Positions 60,176-64,000 of a stretch of DNA of 64,000 nt are shown piece by piece. The DNA lies in NCBI GenBank assembly GCA_963969395.1, contig OZ017799.1, forward strand, positions 19,160,501 to 19,224,500, given 5' to 3'. This DNA is from Pseudoscleropodium purum. Its lineage: Eukaryota; Streptophyta; Bryopsida; Hypnales; Brachytheciaceae. Within the stretch, counting starts at the first letter, position 1, and the number at the start of each line of letters is the position of its first letter. The notes beneath the pieces were generated by a model. The model saw only the letters and a list, made by a program, of their open reading frames with translations, did no database searches and had not been told where the DNA came from. The translations under genes and the position numbers were made by a program.

Positions 60176-63100
60176 ATGAGTAGATTTTACTGGGATTCGC
60201 TTCTGCTCTGCTTCATCGTGTTGGTGGGGTTCTCTGCTATGATTGTTGGAGATGAAGGAGGAGATTATTTGGATTCAAAAGAAGCCCAGGTGGTAAAGCT
60301 ATCGAATCAAGCCTCCGATAACTACATTCGCAAATGTGGTATTATATTTAGGTTCCTCTTGTGCCATCTCTGAAGTCCTCGTGTCAGTCGGTTACTTCTC
60401 TAGTGGTCGGTCAACTGGGTGTCACTGAATGAGAAGGCAGAGTCTACGTCACTTTCAGAGGACAAAGTTATAATGTTCAAGTGCACACTGCACAGAGCCC
60501 TAAAACTAGCACTTCTGTAGATTTGAAGGTTCAGGTGATCGGTTGAGACTGTGCCACTTTCACTGAAATCTGCCATTTGAACAGTCTTAGGTTTTGCCCC
60601 TGATGGCCTCACACTAGGGTATAGTATCTGACCAGTCTGAAATTCATTGATGGGCTGATTTGTACCGTCTCTACAGAATTGCTGGCAACTTGCAACAGCA
60701 CTTCCAACTGCTCCCACAGCGTTTGTGGACCATTGCTGGGGGATTTAGAGGGTCTCACCTGCAAGACCGTGTTGAACAACACGTTTTGTCCTGCGCCGGA
60801 AAATGGCATCACTCCCTGCACGGGCATGAATCTCGATTACAGACGGGGTTATGTCAAGTACGTTAATTATCCCAATGTTCCCGCTGTTTCAACGCTTGTT
60901 CAATTCGATCTGCAGGTGGTTAGATGGGCAGTAGTATTAGGGTTCAAATGCATTGACACTGAGACACTTGCTTGAAATCTGAAGATTTAGTGCTAACTCC
61001 AGCAATTTCTAATTACTTCTTATATGATGAGCTCTTGAGGTTTAGTTACCACAGGATTCACAACACAATTAAATTGACATATACTTTTCAGGAGCGTTTA
61101 GACAACATCGTAGAGAATGGTAATCCTCATCGTGCAAGACGTATAGGGAAGTCTCTTTATAGTGTACTAAAAGTCCCTTCCAATGGTCCATAAAGCTTCA
61201 AAAAACTCAATGAAAAGGTCTTCTGTGTAATTTAGTCTGCACGTTCTATTTCTACAAGTCTAACCCTCGTTTACAATTCAGTGTTGTGTACTGACCACAT
61301 TACACTTGAATGTCTGTGTTTGTAGAATGGCAGCATCTACGGACATGGAAAGTGTGGATACCATGCTTTCCATTTGTTCCCAGAGGGAGCTGGATCCTGT
61401 GATGAAGTCCTTCACTTCGACCGACCCATCTGCTTTCACTCGATCGTACTTCGCAGCAATGGATGGGTCGTGGAGATCACTTCCAGGATCGGTAATATTT
61501 TGAATCTCTCCTAATTCTATTCTAGAAGCATTGGCAATTAGTTAGGTTTGCATTGGAGAGCATATCTACAGTCCACCCTCTCTAAGTGTACAGTACCACT
61601 AGTCCGTCCTGAGATAAAATGGAAACATTTATGAGGTAACTCTGAAAGGACAAGCTGATTATCGTAGTCTTCAACTGTGCAATGCTCCCATGACTATAAC
61701 AACTCTAATTGTTAAGAAGAGGATAATTGAACCTCTCATTTAACACATACAAAGGCAAAATCACCAGGGGAGTGCTGGAATGAGAAGGTTGTTAACGCTT
61801 TTGTTGTGTATTTGAAATCACCATTGTGCAATTTAGAGGGGACTAGAATGTCAAGAAACACTCTTGTTATATCAACACATTGGGCAACACTTATCCAAGG
61901 TGAACTGTATCAACATGTGCCTTTTGATGTAGGGTCGACTTTTGATGTAAAGAATAGACCCAATCCATCCACTGACAATGATGTCCATGTTTGGGAAGAC
62001 TGGCCTTCAATTGCCGCAATTCTGAGGGTCCACAATCCGTGACATTCACCTGCACAAAGCTCTAAAAACTAGGACTTGTAGAGATTTACGTTTCAAGCTC
62101 GCACACCCTGATGAAAGGTTTCAAAGTCGTGGAATTCCGCCAATTAAACCACACTGACGTCTTGTTTACAAACATTTGAGCAGGCTGAAAGTGCTGAAAT
62201 CTGCAGGAACTTGGACCCACGTATTCGCCCTTGGTTCCGTACTTCCACATCGGTGGTGAAGGTGGTGACGGTACTGATTGACTTGGCCGCGTCCATGAAC
62301 AGCAATCTGCCACCGAGCTTCGGTTACGGCAGCATGTTGCAAGCGGCCCAAAGCATCGCCTCGCAGCTGCTCACTACGCTCAGTGCGGATGACCACGTCA
62401 ACATGATTGTCTTCAACAGTACCGGAGCTTATCAACTAAGTCCTCAAGCGGTAACTTGCTCTTCCACTCTCTCTCACAGTTACTACTGCTGCATTTGCAT
62501 TTCACTTCAATCTCTACAATGACAATCATCTATTCCGTTCAATTGGCACATTTTTGAGTTTCCAAGAATCTGTACAAAGCTCCAGAAACTAGGACTGGCA
62601 CAGATTTATGTATTTACATTTTAGGTTGATTACTTTGAAGAGTACCTCGAGTAGTGGAATTCCACCAATTTAATGAAATTGACGGTGAATGATACCATCA
62701 GCATGAGTTTGTTTGCACTTGGTGTTACCAGAGGTGCTAGTAAAGCTCTTTGGAGTGAATTTCAAATGATACTCTTTGGAATACATTCACTTTGCTAACA
62801 CTTCTAATACCAAGTGCAAACATCTTATGTGTGAGAGATGTCCACTGTGAGTACGTGGTCCCAGAATTTGTGTGGGACTATGTGTCTGCATTTTTCCCAG
62901 AGAGGATTCAATATAAACTTCGTTACCATTATTAATTGTGCGCTCTATGCCTTGGATGCCGCAAATTCATCTTTCTAGGAAAACTGTAAGATCTGACTTC
63001 ATTGTACCAAAACACATCAGTGTCTCTTTTGGTTCCTGCTTTTTGCGCTGAAATGTCTAAAGCGCAAAGGTAATATGAATACCTGTATTCATAGTTTGGT

Positions 63101-64000
63101 TGACTGTGGGAAACTTCACAGTGTCATCAGATATGTATACCTTTTTATGTCCGCTCGTCTGGCTCACTTGCCTCTCTTGTGCTTTTGGCTTGAAACAGAT
63201 CTTAGTTAAGGAACATGACAACACCGGTCAACCGGAGCTACAACCTCTGTTGGACGAATTGAATAACCAAACGGTGGAGAGCGAGTACAGACAATCCAAT
63301 CTTACGGCTGCAATTCTGACTGCCTTGCCGAATTTCGATTCAGATCCGTTGGCTGCCAAGGTGTGATTCATCCCAGTTCTCCTACTCAACTGTCGTCCCT
63401 AACCTGCAAGTTGGAATCAGTAGCCCCAATTTCTGTGCTTGAACTCAAGATAATTAGGAGTTAGCCCTTGGAAGGAGTCGCAAGTGAAGCCCTTTCATTT
63501 AGTTATCTAAAGAGAGCGACTAGAACGTTTGAACCAAGCCACGGCATTAAAGCCAAAGGCTTTTTAAGGGACCACTTGGGCTTCTTGGTAGTTGACTGAT
63601 CAGATCCCGTAATTGAATCTGTCAAGTTATGAAAAGAATGAAGAGTTCAAAACAAATGTGGGAGAATGTCTATTTTTGAGTAGATTTGTATCTGACATAC
63701 CATTGTTCAAACTTCCAAGCTTTAGGTCCTATGCTAATAGATGGGTCTTTATGATCAGTGCTTTTTTCTTCATTGGATATTTTCTGTACTAAATTAAGTA
63801 GTGCTTTGGACAAATTGACATTTGATTCTCCACTCATTGGGTATTAAACTTCAATATAATCCAATTTTTGTTATGAAAATCACTCATATGGAGCACTTGA
63901 ATTTGGTACTACAGGTGATCCTTGTTATAAGTGACGGTGTGTTTGCCACTCTCAGAAATGTCACACTCCCATCTGCACAGTTGTCAGGTGTGAAAGTTTT
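60176..64000 (+). CDS. VWA and cache domain protein, 5' part
   Basis: A secreted or cell-surface protein with an extracellular cache (small-molecule sensing) region and a von Willebrand factor A domain, related to animal CACHD1-type and plant VWFA/cache proteins. Exons that join in frame are 60176-60338, 60677-60915, 61092-61119, 61334-61491, 62184-62450, 63199-63360 and 63915 onward past the window end. Residues 8-25 (LLLCFIVLVGFSAMIVG) form a signal peptide. A Cys-rich segment follows (ATCNSTSNCSHSVCG). The cache part includes SYFAAMDGSWRSLPG, then CRNLDPRIRPWF, the family's DPR-RPW signature. The VWA strand is VVTVLIDLAASMNS, where DxSxS of the metal site reads DLAAS. VILVISDGV near 63915 is the later Asp-Gly element. 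The tiny 28 bp exon 3 and the start of exon 4 are the least certain. Confidence 0.85.
62711..62821. repeat. Imperfect inverted repeat in a VWA/cache intron
   Basis: The ends GTTTGCACTTGGT and ACCAAGTGCAAAC are perfect 13 bp inverted repeats, except that one inner position is G on the left and A on the right beyond them. The similarity continues for about 45 bp with several differences. It may be a 111 bp miniature element; no target duplication was found. Confidence 0.5.

Noticed and set aside
61322..61500. Alternative frame NGSIYGHGKCGYHAF for VWA/cache exon 4
   Set aside because: Its phase does not join the next exon. The SYFAAMDGSWRSLPG frame joins AESAEICRNLDPRIRPWF in phase and looks like a cache segment.
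1..64000. CRISPR arrays, bacterial operons, rRNA or tRNA genes
   Set aside because: No regularly spaced identical repeats, ribosome-binding sites or convincing RNA gene cloverleafs were seen; the window is plant nuclear DNA.

Overview
The window is nuclear DNA of a land plant. It holds a plant AUX1/LAX auxin permease, a plant caleosin, TIM17 and a Ty3/gypsy polyprotein, genes are split by short GT-AG introns, and gene-poor A+T-rich stretches separate them. A secreted VWA-plus-cache protein next to AUX1/LAX suggests a bryophyte or another early-diverging land plant, but the species cannot be named from the sequence alone. Layout: 1-13.3 kb has no intact gene. It holds a decayed multi-exon reading frame (about 1.4-5.5 kb), diverged tandem repeats and two miniature transposons. 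At 13.4-18.2 kb lies an unrecognised gene with one predicted membrane segment, modelled here with six exons. At 20.8-35.1 kb a dead Ty3/gypsy element is split between RNase H and integrase by an 11.9 kb insertion (22711-34616). From 36.4 to 39.8 kb there are a 190 bp palindrome and two more miniature transposons. From 43.4 kb come real genes: AUX1/LAX (+, 8 exons), caleosin (-, 5 exons), TIM17 (-, single exon) and the 5' part of a VWA/cache gene (+) that runs off the window. Three copies of one GC-rich miniature element lie at 56.3-57.9 kb, one nested in another. The outstanding content is a family of GC-rich, hAT-like elements. Their ends read CAGGGTTGAC...GTCAACCCTG, and they make 8 bp target duplications. 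Six short copies (196-678 bp) were delimited to the base by their duplications. The same ends, with a 7/8 target duplication, bound the 11.9 kb insertion. That insertion carries three degenerate genes: a protein-kinase-like gene, a gene with an N-terminal C-x7-H-x23-C-x3-H module and a Gly/Ser/Tyr-rich tail, and a divergently transcribed gene with the same module followed by a coiled coil and a RING-like segment. A GC-rich repeat patch lies 170-225 bp upstream of each start codon. I recognise no transposase in it. A further short copy sits inside the third gene; because 313 + 8 bp is a multiple of three and stop-free, it leaves that reading frame open. The ordinary genes are independent of each other: auxin uptake at the plasma membrane, lipid-droplet Ca2+/peroxygenase function, mitochondrial import, and a cell-surface or secreted VWA protein. 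All exon boundaries were read by eye from GT-AG sites and frame continuity.
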